Shown in pieces: positions 13,346 through 25,811 of a DNA stretch of 64,000 nucleotides. Positions within the stretch are counted from its first letter, which is position 1, and each line of letters begins with the position of its first letter. The notes under the pieces are model-generated. The model had not been told where the DNA came from. It saw nothing but the letters and a program-made list of their open reading frames with translations, and ran no database searches. This stretch comes from Solea solea (Eukaryota; Chordata; Actinopteri; Pleuronectiformes; Soleidae): the NCBI RefSeq assembly GCF_958295425.1, contig NC_081150.1, positions 12,771,001 to 12,835,000 on the forward strand, in the 5' to 3' direction. The translations under genes were made by a program, and so were the position numbers.

Positions 13346-15888
13346 CTACTCTACAAGAATCTCTTCAGTCTTGATGGGTTCTAATGGGGTTCCAGAGTTG
13401 GACAAATCAGAGCCTTCATCTTTGGAAAGCTCTTCACGTTGGAGCAGCATCCCTGCCCCCAGGTTTCCCTGCAGTCCCACTAACCCTCCTTGGGTGAAGC
13501 ACAGGTGTTTGATCACCTCATTGGGGCTGGAGAAGGTGGTTGCACAAATGTTACACTTGTAAGGCTTCGTCGAGCCCATGAACATGGCCTCCATCTGGCT
13601 ACTGTCATCTCCCGCGGTGCACAGCTCCATGCTCTGTCGGTCAACCATGGTGTAGGCGTCGACTCCCTGGTTCAGGCACACGTGACGGGCGGCCTGGTTG
13701 GCGCGGCAGAAGCTCTTGCCACAAGCACTGCATTTAAAGGGCTTCCCTGTGTGGATGTACATGTGTTCGCGCCAGTGGCTCTTCTGAATGAACTTGCGGC
13801 CACAGGTGGAGCATTCATACTTGCGCCGCTTCACTTCCCGGTCCAAGTCAGCACTCTCCAGGTTGTCGATGTCCGCAATGTCCGACGGCGGTGGCGTGTC
13901 TGCCTGAGAACTTAAACCCCCCACCCCCCAGTTGGATGTGGACACCTCTGCTGGAGGAGAGTCTGAGTTGGTACCTGAAACAGGCGTTTGCTCGCTGTCA
14001 CTGATTATCTCGACTGCGGTCGTGAAAGCCGAAACGCTTGCTTTGTTTCCCTTAAGGGCTCCCTCCACCTCCATCATGCTGTTTTCTGCAGTCAGGGCAG
14101 GCGACAGCGTGTGCCTGGGCTCAGACGAGAGCTGCAGAATTGCCTGGCTGTGCTGCAGGAGGTGCTCTCTCAGCAGGGATCTCTGGGTGAATCTGCTACT
14201 GCACAGATGACAGGAATAATGCTTCCTAAAGGACGCACTCCTCTTCATGATGCTGGGCTTCACATGGAGAATGGCATTGACTGAGGAGCCAACTGTACTC
14301 AGCAGGTCGGCTCTGCCCTCCTCAGCTGTGGCCTTAGTGCCACTGGTCGAGGCCTCCATGTCTGTGGGTGAGGAAGCAAGCTTGGAAGGAGACGAGTTTG
14401 AGTAGTCGGTAACGGCAGGCGGGGATAGATGCTTCCTCTCCGAGAGGAGTGGCTCAGCATCAAAGGGCGAGGAGAGCTGCCGCCGAGTGGCGAGTCTGGC
14501 CGACAGTGCCACCTGTTGGTCAGAGATCTGGATACCATAAAGGGAGGTGGAAAGGTTGATGCTGTGGTCGCGATGTGAATACACAGACTGGCTGGCCTCC
14601 TGCAGGAGTGGGTAGGCATGCAGGAATCTGACCCCCTGCTCCAGTCGTGTGGGGTCGATCAGCTGTGGCGCAAGTTTGCCTGTGTACATCAGGTTGAGAA
14701 GGTAGCTGAAGATGTCTGGCTGTATGTCAGAGGCCTTCAGGCGCACACAGTCACTGAAAAGAAAACGTGTTATAGTTAGTGACTGAAAATGCTAGATATT
14801 GTTGTATATTATCTCAGGGCTCACTGGAAAAATAAAGAAGATAAAACAAAGAAATTATTACTCCTCAATTCTTATTCTCTATTTTTGTGTGAGAAATCCA
14901 GGGCAGCTTTTTAGTCTGGACGGGCAGAAATAGAGACCTGTCGAAACAATTACACTGATAACCTACATTCACTTCCTGATTGGCTCTTATCGGTTACAAC
15001 TCGACTGTCGACTTTCAGTATCAGTTTCGTAGCCTTTTTTGGTTTTTGTTTGATTTTTCCTATTGTTTGTTTCTCATCAGTTGTACTTTATGAAACCAAG
15101 CAAACCACTGCAGAGGAGGAAATCTGCTTCTTGTTTACAGCAGCCCATACATGCCAACAGTACCTAGTGTGTGTGTAGTGTTATGTAGACAATTATATAA
15201 TAATATATACATATCGTGATATAATTTTCTTCCATATCAATATAACAAAAGGTCAGAGTCAACGTCATGTTTATGCATTGTTGTTTAAATGTTTTGCCAC
15301 AGATTTGCAAAATAGAATGATTTCATTCTGACAACACAGCTTGCAAATTAAAACAGCGTGTGGTAAGGCTGCAGCCTGTGTGAAGAACATGCAATGAAGT
15401 AACTGGCTTTACACATGAATAAATCAGTTCTTATTCATGAACTCTGTGAGGGAACAATCTCACATTGTCATGGAAAACATGTGTTTTCACCTTAATGACC
15501 CTCTATTTGTCAACTCAAGCTGCTTCACTGTTTGAATAATTACATTAGTTGTGGGTCATCATACTGAAAAGATTACATTACAGTCTTCAGGTGACATGAG
15601 TCTATGTTATTTCTAGATATGATGTATTAGTTTTACAGACATCAGAATGTTGTTGTTAAAGCTTCTGATGTGAACACATAGGAGTGCATCTGCTTTTGCT
15701 ACATTCCTCCTGTACCTGTCCTGGTGAATGAACAGCATCCTGAAGTAGTTGGAGAAGGCAGCGAGGACGGCTTTGTGGGCTTTGAAGAAGACATCTCCTA
15801 TGGCCACAGTGCAGTCGCACAGGAAGCCAAACTCCCTCTGAGCGTTAAGCTGCTGCAGCAGGATAAGACCATGGTTGGCCAACTCCAT
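13346..15888 (-). CDS. zbtb2: Zinc finger and BTB domain-containing protein 2
   Basis: Coding exons on the minus strand are 15716-15888 and 13346-14753, giving 526 residues. The start ATG gives [20 protein letters not shown], which is near identical to vertebrate ZBTB2. The donor AG/GTACAGG at 15715 and acceptor TTTTCTTTTCAG join to read [17 protein letters not shown]. The BTB/POZ domain spans about residues 1-115. Four C2H2 fingers lie at about 237-259, 370-392, 398-418 and 456-476. The third and fourth have a short His-x-Cys ending (RHVC, KHLC) in place of the second His, as in the family. The conserved segment [13 protein letters not shown] precedes finger 2. ZBTB2 is a nuclear transcriptional repressor that uses the BTB domain for dimerisation and co-repressor binding. 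Confidence 0.97.
14754..15715 (-). other. zbtb2 intron between BTB-domain exons
   Basis: This 962-bp intron interrupts the BTB domain after HQD and is bounded by GT/AG on the minus strand. Its content is AT-rich and nothing else is recognised. Confidence 0.85.
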
Positions 15889-17836
15889 TCTTCAACCTGC
15901 ACAAAAAACACACAGATACACACAAGCAGCAATGAGTTTCCTGTCTGGAAGGAGACCAGAGTTTATTGTGACCACAAAGAGTCAGGCTGACAGGGGCGAT
16001 CTAACAACCTTGTAAACCCTCAACTCTACACAACAGTGAAGAATCATTACAAGACACTGGAGACGATTTGTCTACATAGAACCTCGCAGATGTTTATGCC
16101 AATTAGCAGTGCTCTGAAAAAAATAATTTTGGATTGGTTGTGTTCATTGTATTAGAATAATTAGCATTCGGACATGTTTTGCTATGGAAGTGTTGACTTA
16201 AATCAAGTTATTTGTGAATTATTTAACGTGATTCCAATTCCATGTTCCATGCGACCTCAGAAGAGCATTTATTTTACGTAAATAAATGACAACTGCAATG
16301 TTCAGGCAGCTTCTTGTACTAACTACCCTTTATAATTTTAAACCGCTCTCGTCTCTTTAGTTACAATTTCCAGAAGAAAACTTGTAATTCCTACTCTTAG
16401 TCTACAAAATGTAATATGCAATAAATACTGTTTATTTGTGATTATTACAGAAGAATAGTCATAGTGGGTGGTCAGCAAATGTCAGTGAGAGACCCTGAAA
16501 ACCAAATCTACATTGAAGCACAGTTTATTACTTCTGCAGGGTTTGTCTATGGACTGAAAAACTTTGGGGGGGGGGGAACACTACCTCTGATGGCACCCAA
16601 ACCTTCTACATTGGATCTCAACGTTAAGGAGCTCCATTCTGAAGAGTAATGAAATGGGTGTTGTTGACCTCAAAGGTCACTAGAGGACTACGAGGACTTT
16701 AGGCCATCACATGATCATTGTTATGGGTGTCGGCACACATTCCTAAGGCAGAACTGGTTCTATCCCCGTCCAGAGAATGGAAAGAGTCCGGGTGAATCTC
16801 AGGAGGGTCAATGTCATTTTACTAAAAATACTTTCTCCAACCCACACAAGCAAAGAAATGTATGAAGACAAGACGATGAATATTAAATCAGCTAGTTGCG
16901 CCCTGATAGATTGGCGATCTGCATTATCTGCAAACATGTGCTGTTTAAAAACACAAAAGGTGTTCCTACACGTGTATTTCATCAAAGAGGTCAGAGTGCG
17001 AAGGTGCTGGCTCTGCAGGAAAAAAAGACTTGCATTTAACATCTTAGGTAAGAAAGGTAAAACAATAGTAGGAACTTTTTTTTTTTTTTTTACAAAACCC
17101 ACCCGCTATGGGTCACGTCACTGCACACTCACACTGCAGTTTATAAGGTACATATATTGCTTTTTTCTCTTTATAATGTAGCCTATTGGTGAACATTTAC
17201 TTGTAGTAAAGTTGGTTTCAATTATTTGCATTTTGATTGTCAAAAATTGAGTTGAGTGTCTTCCCACTTTTTTGGCAACTAGCACATCTGTACGGCAACT
17301 AAATGGTGGAGCTAAACACACTGAAGTCTATTGATTGGACAACAGTAATGAAATTGGAAAAAGAAGAATTATGCCTTTTTTTAACCATGCAATACAACAG
17401 AGAGGGGATGCAAGGCCCTTAGATGTGTTTTTTAATTAAATGTGTCAGTTTCTTCTCTTCTACTTATTAGTAACCCACACGCATGTGTCATGCTGGTCTG
17501 TGGCACACTCTTTATGCAGATGACGCAGCTATCACCATCCAGCCTACACCTCTCACAGTGGGAACGCGAGCCAGATTCACACTAAACAGTTCAAACCATA
17601 CTGAAGTGAGCAGAACAACAGCAACATAGCACCAGCAGAGCAAGGTTGGGAGTAGGGATTAAAAGACAAGCAGCATCCAAGAAAAATGTCAGAGGTGAAT
17701 TCTACTGCTTAACAAAACCTAGTGGAGAATCTGAACTCAAGATTTGAAGCCTCAAGATTTGTACATTACTTCCTGTTTCAAGTCATCCCACGTATCAAAT
17801 TACTACATCCACTACTTGTATATGCTATATGACTAT

Positions 17837-18286
17837 GGCTGCAACTAACTATTATTTTCATAATAATCTGTTGATTATTCTCTCGAATCAATTATCATTT
17901 GGTCCATAAAATGTCTGACACTGTTGAAAAATGTTCACCACTGTTTTTCAAATCTGGAAATGACGATGTTCTCAAATGTCTTGTTTTGTCCACAAATCAA
18001 AAATGATTCAGTTTTAACTAGGGATGGGAATAGGTATTGGTCAATATCGGTATCGGTACAATACTGGTCAAAATCACTGAATTACTGGTTCGGATATCAT
18101 ACACAAATGTGTTGTTAACAGCTTCATAGTTCATAAATGGTCTAAAATGACTGTATCAAACTAATATTGGCATCTGTAGATACTTGAGGTTTGTGATATT
18201 GGTATGGGATACAAAAAAGGGGTATTGTCCCATCCCTAGTTTTATCAATATCTTTGTTATAATCGAGTAATTGTTTCAGCCCTACC
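17837..18286. mobile_element. fish MITE (ggctgcaac...cagccc ends) interrupted by a second MITE
   Basis: The left part starts GGCTGCAACTAACTATTATT and continues through TTTGGTCCATAAAATGTC and CTCAAATGTCTTGTTTTGTC. This is the layout of an abundant fish hAT-type MITE with AT-rich ATCGATT-like ends. It resumes at about 18242 and ends ATCGAGTAATTGTTTCAGCCC. The middle is occupied by another element (18016-18241). A broken reverse-oriented relative lies at about 19876-20012. Confidence 0.6.
18016..18241. mobile_element. small MITE inserted inside another MITE
   Basis: The ends AACTAGGGATGGGA and TCCCATCCCTAGTT are inverted repeats of 14 bp. The interior includes GGTCAATATCGGTATCGG and is non-coding. 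It sits inside the older element at 17837-18286, so it inserted later. Confidence 0.65.
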
Positions 18287-18599
18287 TATGACTACAGTAG
18301 AGCCTACAAATGAGTTAACTTTGAGTTGTTAATTAAAAATGAATATGTGTAGGTGTGTGGGCAGAATGATATTCTTTCACGGGACCCAATATTTCTACCA
18401 ACGCCCCTGCCATAAGGTACATGTTTTGTGGCGGTAGCAGAGTCTTGTTATTGTGTTCACTGGTTGGATGTGACACTTCACATTACAAACTAAAATCTTA
18501 AAAACAACAAACCATAAATCGGCCATTTTTGAATTCACGTGACCCAGTAAATTAGCCACAGTACCATGTGTTAATCAACATTAAACTTGTTTGCAACCA

Positions 18600-19400
18600 T
18601 TAAGCACCGCCCTAAATGTAGACACGTGGAACAGCTACTTCCGCGGTGAGATTTTCTGTTATTCACCATAAAAACGCCTGTGGGTCAAACATGTGGTGGG
18701 AGGTAAACGTCATGCTTTCTGAACACCGCTGTTCGATAACGCGGACAGAAAACATCAGCTAATATCTAGCATGTTGTTCGGGGGGCAGTGGAGAGAGCGC
18801 GCCTGAACCGACTCTCCGTCGGTTGCTACTGCTGCTAGCGTGAGGGGAAAAAAAACTGACACGCGGGCGCGCGCACACAACACACACAGGCGCGAGGGAA
18901 GGCGAGCGAGAGACGCGGGGGGGATGGGGCTGGTCACACAAACGCGTTCCTTTTAACTTACCCGTGACAATTACAGTAACCCAAAGCGCATATAAGAAGC
19001 CGAAATACACAAGTGAATGCGAGGCAGAGTGTGTGTGTGAAAAAGATCCGTACCTGCTCTCCGCTTAACCCGAGTGTCGCCGTTGTTTGTTTGTTACCGG
19101 GGGACTCGGTCCGACCGTCCGTCCTCTCTGGGTTCGTAGCAGCTTGTACTATTTCCCTGCAAACGCAGCATTCGTTGGCGGCGGAGAGGGTCGTCCGTCG
19201 GTGTTTTCCGGTTAGGGGTTTTACGTTACAATCACATGACTTGACTGACTGTGGGTCAAAAGCAGCTGAAAAGCAACCGTTGTAAAAAAAAAAAAAAGAA
19301 AAAGAAATCCGTTGAGCAAAGGGCGGTTGAGTTAACGTCAGTTTCCCGCACTGTGTAACCGCCGTGGTGACACTAACAGTTTTATGACAGCCGGTGAACA
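18600..19400 (-). promoter_or_regulatory. CpG-rich promoter and non-coding first exon of zbtb2
   Basis: GC- and CpG-rich compared with the AT-rich surroundings. On the minus strand two donor sites are visible: CGG/GTAAGT with the exon ending at 18962, and GCAG/GTACGG with the exon ending at 19054. Either could be the 3' end of a non-coding first exon that joins the acceptor at 15897. The transcription start is not determined. This is an inference from position, base composition and splice motifs. Confidence 0.5.
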
Positions 19401-19875
19401 CAACAGTCTCTCTGACTGTTTCTCACTGTGAGTGTTGGCTCATTCTCGTCTCTCTCAGCCGTGAAAGACACATTTGTAAACTGTTGTCACTGCCTTTATT
19501 CAAGCACATTAGTTATTAAACCCCAATATTTAGTTTTAACTATATTTTGTTTAGCTATATGCTTACATAAAAAAATATTATTAGCTTGAATTACGCAAGT
19601 ATTAAAACAATAATTGTAATTTAGAGATACAAATATACATTTTTTTTTTAATTCATAAAATACTAATAACGCAGTAGCTACAACAAGGTAGGCATTGTCT
19701 TCACGTTTTCGTTTATTGCTTGGCAATGCAAATTTATTTATGGGGAAATATCAACATTAAGGTAATTTCAAAGTGCTTCAATTGGAATGTGAAAGACACC
19801 ATCACAAATTGCAAAAGTGCCAATGAAGAAACAAAATAGTATATGCCTTCTGAAATAGACAGACCACAGTTAAAG

Positions 19876-20012
19876 AGCTAGAACAATTATTCGGTTAATC
19901 GATTACTTAATTTATCGTCAACTATTTTGATAATCGGTTTGAGTGTTTTTTTTAAAGAAATAAAACAAGTTTTCAGATTTTTCAGATTCTTAAATGTGAA
20001 TATTTTCTGGTT
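19876..20012 (-). mobile_element. truncated copy of the ggctgcaac MITE, reversed
   Basis: Starts AGAGCTAGAACAATTATTCG, then AACTATTTTGATAATCGGTT, and ends with TGTGAATATTTTCTGGTTTC. This is the opposite-end portion of the same MITE family as 17837-18286. Only about one third is present. Confidence 0.5.
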
Positions 20013-22584
20013 TCTGGTTTATATTGACATGCACTATTTTATTGACTATACAGCTGTTAAAAACATTGTTCTCCATTTACCCTACCTTATACGTAGAGTA
20101 GATTGTACAGTATAAACTATCTCGGGTTGTATAGGTTGTCATGAAATGTGTTTTCCCTTTGTGTTTACATAAGAGATGAGAATTATGCTCTAGAAAATAA
20201 AATACCACAATATGAGAAAATGTGCTGTTTAAAAGCAAGGCAATTCAGTGTGTTTTACATGAAATATAAAATACATTGTGACATTGCAAAGGCGACAAGG
20301 AAATCAACAATCACAATTTTAATTTTGAATACCTATGTTCATTAGAAATACATATATGCATTTTAATTTTATTGATCTTTAAGACTAGTTTTGTGTAATT
20401 TCCTATGTGAAAACCACACACATACAGTAGTAAGCCTTAAAAGATAAACATTTGAGTTTATGTGTGTCATCTGTTTTCTACGACAGTTTGGATTCATAAA
20501 GTCAGACTCATTTCCAAAAACAGAGGTCGAGATAGGAACAAATTCCAACAGGAACACAGACTTTTACTCAAAATGAGCTACTGTAATCAATACCACCGTG
20601 TTCCCTGCCTGCATACCAGACCTGCACAAATCACCAGCTATAAACAGTATCAAGAACCCCATTGAATAACCTTTAACAACCAAGTCACACCAACCACAAA
20701 CACAATTTTGTGAAGCCCATTGCTTCTGTGTTTAAGAATCAATCAGCCGTGCTTTTTGTTCAGCCTTAATGAGCCAAGTTACAGCTGTTACTTTGGGATT
20801 GCAGCAAAATCTCGCCTGTTAAGAAAAAAGCTGGAAACTGACAAACAAAAATCTCTAAGGGAAACTCATCTTTGAACATAAGGACTTAGCAGTAACAGGA
20901 AGGAGGGGAAGTCTTGGAAATTGATTTTCACAAATGCACTTTGGAGTCACATCAATATTATGTCATCAGTTGTTGTCATCAATGAGTGGTTGGATGTTGT
21001 CCTAGTGTAAACACCTTTTTTTTCACTGCAGAGTTGTATTTCAGCCTAAGGACAGGGAGTCCACAGGAGGACGAGACTAAGCAAGTCGTAGCTCTCTGAC
21101 AACAACCAGGCAGAGACAGAAAGGCGGAAAGTCTGTAAAAAGAAGAGGGAAGACAAGGGAGGGGACAGAAATGTTTACCAAACAGGACACAGGGACAAGT
21201 CTCTGTGCTGTCAACCAACAACAGATCTAAACCTGTCCTGAAATCAGTTGGTTAATAAAAATCCAATGTAGGAGAACAGAATGCTTCACCAAAATTTCAC
21301 ACCTACTTCTAATCTACAAACACAACAGTGGGGCAGAGCAAAAGCAGATGTTAACAAAGCAAACCAAGACTTGTTTGCATTTTTAAAGAACCCACAGCAG
21401 GGTTCTTTAAATTTTTTAGAGAAGCAGATAAACTGTTAACCACACTGGTTCATTGTTTCTCCTCATTAAACCAACAACATATATCTTATTTGTTTAATGA
21501 TGCTCTAACATTAATTCATGTGTCTTTCATGTTCTCTCAATCTCAGTCTTTATTTCCTTTTATGTGAACAGCTTTTTCAAAGGAGACACAGTCGAGACTT
21601 TCACATGACTGCCCTGCCACAAATGCCCGCTGAGATTTTTCCCTAGCTGCAATAATGCATCATATTCAAAATCAACTGCAACGTCCACGTGAAATTGGTT
21701 CGGTCCTGACGTCAGTGCACAATTTCAGGCGAGTTTACTCACCAAAAAAAAAACAAAAACAAAAAAAACACGCGAGAAGAATGCGTGGTGAGCCCAAACA
21801 CCTGTTTAAACAGGGCCTCTAATCGTTAACCGCCACAGTGTTCACGGCCTGTTTTGAAACCGGAGTGGTGAGTCATTCCTTTCTCGGTTTTAGAAAAACA
21901 GATCCGGCCATGCAGGATGGGGCCCCGGCGGGGGGATGGGAGGCCGGCGGCGTTGGATGAACACCGGAGGTGGACGCAGCTGGACTCCCACTCCCAAGGA
22001 CCCCACATCCTGACAAAAGCCGTGTTACCATAGAGACGGCGGCTGATCTGAGGGATTGAAAATAACACCACCAGAATTAACTGATATGATATCTGTCCCG
22101 CCGTGTTTGTTGCCACGACCGTGGCTGGAACCAACCGATTGGTCACATGAGTAGAGTTTGTCCCGGGTCTCTTACACCGTAAACTTTGCCTCCATGTGCT
22201 AAATTTGTCGATGAGGTTTATTACTGACATTGAGGACAGCGATAATCCGATATTAACCCGATTATGACAACTGTCCAAATGTGATCAACATTTTCTCATT
22301 TCCCCAACTGGAATAGGCATATTCTGATGAATGAATAATTGGATTAATACATTATGTAAACATGAAACACCAGCTACTTTAATAATGATGTGTACCTAAT
22401 AAAGTGACAGTGTGGGATATTGAAGCCCAGATTCAAGGGTCAGTATGTTGTGTGTTCTGCATTCCTCGCTTGCTAAGAGTGGTTATTATCATCACCATGA
22501 ACCAGTCTTGACATTCTCCTCTGACCTTGGGCATCAACAAGTCATTTTCTCCCAGATTTTTTAGAAAATCCTCCTTAACCTCAG

Positions 22585-22760
22585 GGATGCACGGTGGAGC
22601 AGTGCCTAGCATTGTTGCCAAACAAGAAAAAAGGTCACCACTTTGGATCCCAGTTTGACCTAGAGCTTTGCTATGTGGAGTTTGCATGTTCTACTCATGT
22701 GTGCATGGAGTCTCTCAGATGTTCTTCAGCTTCCTCCCACAGTCCAAATACTCAACCATG
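22585..22760 (+). mobile_element. degenerate tRNA-headed SINE
   Basis: An A-box-like GTGGAGCAGTGCCTAGCA and a B-box-like area are followed by the typical tail GTGGAGTTTGCATGTTCT and TTCCTCCCACAGTCCAAA. These tail blocks also occur, reversed, in the three SINE copies inside the tandem array. This copy is much more diverged and in the plus orientation. Confidence 0.6.
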
Positions 22761-22987
22761 CCACAGTCAGTCACTTAAACATAGACATTTATTTAGTTAA
22801 CAAGCAGTTAAAAAGTGTACCTAATAAAGTATCAGGTGAGTGTATGTAAGCCTACACCTTATTCAGACTTCAATTCCACACTGAGGTAACTCATATCCAA
22901 GAAACTCATGTGTGATTCAGATCTGTGTTTGCAAAATCTGAATAGATTGGACATATGTCTGGTATGTGGCCATGTGCCATTTACATA

Positions 22988-23013
22988 TTATTATTATTAT
23001 TATTATTATTATT
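22988..23013 (+). repeat. (ATT)n microsatellite
   Basis: Eight or more uninterrupted ATT units in intergenic DNA. Confidence 0.9.
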
Positions 23014-23886
23014 GGCATTGCAGCAAATCCAAACAATGTTCATCTGAAAGTCAGATGCAAGATATTTGTAGTTATGATGAATGTGAACTGTCAAATCTGA
23101 TTCTGTATCAATTCTGAATTGAACAATGTGGCTCGTAATGTGAATGTAGCCTAAACATCTTATAACAGCACTCATTACTGTATGACTGTATTCAGTTTTA
23201 CATTTATTTTTACTTATTTGTTAATTTGTGTTCATGTTTTCTATGTTCAAAATAAATAAATAAATTAAGATGTTTTCCTTCACAAAATTCATACTCGACC
23301 CACCTTCTCGTTTTCCCGCCAGAAGGCCTTAATAATGTGGAGGTGGGGGTGTTCAAGGGTTGACCTATAAATAATGTCTCCATGGCGACCATTGCCCTGG
23401 ACAACGAGGGATGCTGTGAGTTCTGCAACAACAACGTAGTTGCATTTGCGCAAGGTATCAGTTCACCTCTCAAAGTCCACATTGTCAAGAAATCCAGTAA
23501 CACGAAGATGCACACGCTAACAACGTCTAAATGCGTATTTTTAAAGTGTAATCTTTAGGGACTGAGACTGCTGAGATGAGGAGCAACCATGTGACAACGC
23601 TGCAGCTTACACTTGAACCGCTAGATGGTAGTATTGTTTCCTAAATTAAACCACGGTGAAGAAACCAAATTCTGTAGGGAAGCAGGAAAATAATGCAATA
23701 TAATTTGTAACAAGAAAGTGAGGACGTCGGGTCAAATATAATGTGCTTTGCTGCGTCATGTCCATAAACGTTTAATACACGTTTCACGCCGAGTCAGCCG
23801 AAGTAGTGGATGAACAAAATTTGTCATTGTCCTGGAATTTGTTATCGATAAAGTTTGAGTTTGAATCTTCTCCCACTGCTGAAACT

Positions 23887-25811
23887 ATGGCGGCCGATCT
23901 AACTATGAACGGTGTTCCTTCTCCACTCTCAGCTAAAGTGGTTGGGTAAGTTGACAGTCATTTTAAGCAACATTGTCAACACGATACATACTATGTTTAA
24001 ACGTACGGTTGTATTAAAAAGTCTAGTCAACGTTATGACTGTCGCCTTCAAGCAGAATCACAACACGTAGCATTAGCTTATGCTAACAGGCTCAGGTTGC
24101 ATAATTGTAGCGTGGATATTTTTAAAGCCTCCCAGTGCATTCATTTGCTGCAGCATCATATTGTCTGTGTAACGTTAATCCTCACGTCGTGTCTCTACAG
24201 GTCATTCGCTTATTTGACCATAAGAGACAGATTACCCATCATCTTGACTAAAGTCATAGACACAATTCATCGCACCAAAAAAACGTTCTTTGAAGAATAT
24301 GGAGAGGTAAGTCTTATTTTTGAGTTGCACACTTGTTCAGTTCAAATACACTGGCTTCATTTAAACACTTGATAATGCTCCCCACAGGAGGGAATCCAGG
24401 CAGAGAAGCAAACAATATCTCTCCTTTCCAAGCTGAGGAATGAGGTGCAGACTGATAAGCCACTACTTGCACTGACAGACGACCTCAAAGATACAGAGAC
24501 TTGGAACCAGTACATGCAGAGACACCAGGGACTGCAGGGGGATCAGGGGTCTGTCAGCTGGTTCAAGTCGGCATGGCTTTACGTGGAGTGTTACATGTAC
24601 CGAAGGATACAGGAGGCTGTCTGGCTCAAGTGAGATGAGTTTACATCTTTATTGGGAACTGCTACTGCTTTATGTCCTCCTTTTTTGAGTACATGCATTT
24701 TGATCATGCAATATGTTGCTATATGTGTTTATGTTTGCAGTCCTCCCATCCGTGACTTCGATGTCTTTAACGAGGGAAAGACTCAGAGCTTTTTTGAGTC
24801 ACAGCAAGCTGTAATGGCCTTGTGTACTCACTTGGAGGAAATCAACACGAGCATGGAGCAGCTTTCTAGGAGTCAGCTGCTTGACAACTTCAACACATTA
24901 CTGCTGGTCAGTATCTCTATCTATTGATCTGTATATCTGCAGACTATATTTACTATTGTATTAATTCTAAGCAGTCAGTTTGAAGTTTATTTCCTCACTG
25001 CGTCAAAGTGTTTTTAATGTTCATTCATTTACTCTTCTAGGTTTCTTTGTGGGGGAACAAATGTGACCTGTCTATCTCTGCTGGTCAAGAGAACTCACAG
25101 AAGACCAGTCCATTAGATTCCCTGAGCAGCCTACAACCCTTCATCTTAGTGGATAACTCTAACATGGTGTGGTCAACTCTCATCGCTGCCCAGAGGCCGG
25201 GACAGTCAGGAGTCAGAGTGGACATTGTACTGGACAATGCTGGCTTTGAGTTAGTCAGTGACTTGGTGTTAGCAGATTTCCTGGTTTCCTCCGGCCTCGC
25301 TCGGGAGATCCATTTTCACGGCAAATCCTTCCCGTGGTTTGTCTCTGATGTGACGGTGAAGGATTTTCATTGGACCATCCAGCAGACCATGGCAGCCAAT
25401 CACAAGTGGATGTCTAAGAGGGGTTTCCAGTGGAAGAGCTACATGAAAGAAGGTGTGTGGTCCTATCACGACCATCCTTTCTGGACACAGCCCCATGAGT
25501 TCTGTGACATGGCTGCTGATGCTTCTGATTTGTATACGCGCCTGCAGGGGGCAGACTTGGTGTTGTTTAAAGGTGATCTGAACTACAGGAAGCTGACTGG
25601 AGACAGGTACTGGGACTACACAGTGAGCTTTGATACTGCACTGCGAGGTTTTGGGCCTGCACCACTTTGTAGCCTAAGGACTCTCAAGGCTAATATTCAG
25701 GTTGGTCTGCAGCCAGGCCAAGGGGAGAAGCTTACCACCCAAGATCCAGATTGGATGACTAATGGCAAGTATGCTGTCATCCAGTTCCACAGCCCAAAGT
25801 CAGAACAGTAG
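23887..25811 (+). CDS. armt1: Acidic residue methyltransferase 1 / DUF89 metal-dependent phosphatase
   Basis: Five exons: 23887-23945, 24201-24306, 24388-24629, 24741-24906 and 25041-25811, giving 447 residues (human about 441). All junctions are GT/AG and keep frame, for example VVG/SFAYLTIRDRLP and VWL/NPPIRDFDVF. The sequence matches vertebrate ARMT1 (C6orf211) throughout, including LWGNKCDLS. The DUF89 catalytic motifs are LDNAGFELVSDL, whose Asp/Asn bind the metal, and LFKGDLNYRKLTGDR. The subfamily III motif RTLK lies about 40 residues from the C terminus. The family was first reported as a protein carboxyl methyltransferase acting on PCNA and was later shown to be a metal-dependent sugar-phosphate phosphatase thought to clear damaged metabolites. 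The start gives MAADLTMNGV; the second Met at codon 7 is an alternative. Confidence 0.97.

Larger units (their letters stand above)
15897..18961 (-). other. zbtb2 5' UTR intron with nested repeats
   Basis: The start-codon exon has an acceptor (TTTTTTGTGCAG on the minus strand) eight bases before the ATG, ending at 15897, so a non-coding upstream exon must exist. The intervening 3 kb has no recognised coding exon. It holds a run of G at 16566-16575, a T run at 17076-17091, and the nested MITE pair at about 17837-18286. Confidence 0.7.
19401..23886. other. zbtb2-armt1 intergenic region
   Basis: No coding exon is recognised. It contains a truncated MITE (19876-20012), a GC-rich patch at about 21890-22030, a CRE-like TGACGTCA near 21708, a degenerate SINE (22585-22760) and an ATT microsatellite (about 22988-23013). 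The motif GTGTACCTAATAAAGT occurs at about 22391 and 22816 in the same orientation. The last 200 bases should hold the armt1 promoter. The human neighbour gene in this position, RMND1, is not seen. Confidence 0.6.

Noticed and set aside
16665..16679. Everted nuclear-receptor half-sites TGACCT and AGGTCA
   Set aside because: A short motif expected by chance in 64 kb, with no nearby promoter.
21826..22278. 150-codon minus-strand open frame over the GC-rich patch
   Set aside because: Matches no protein family that I know and has no convincing splice or start context. The frame is explained by high GC content.
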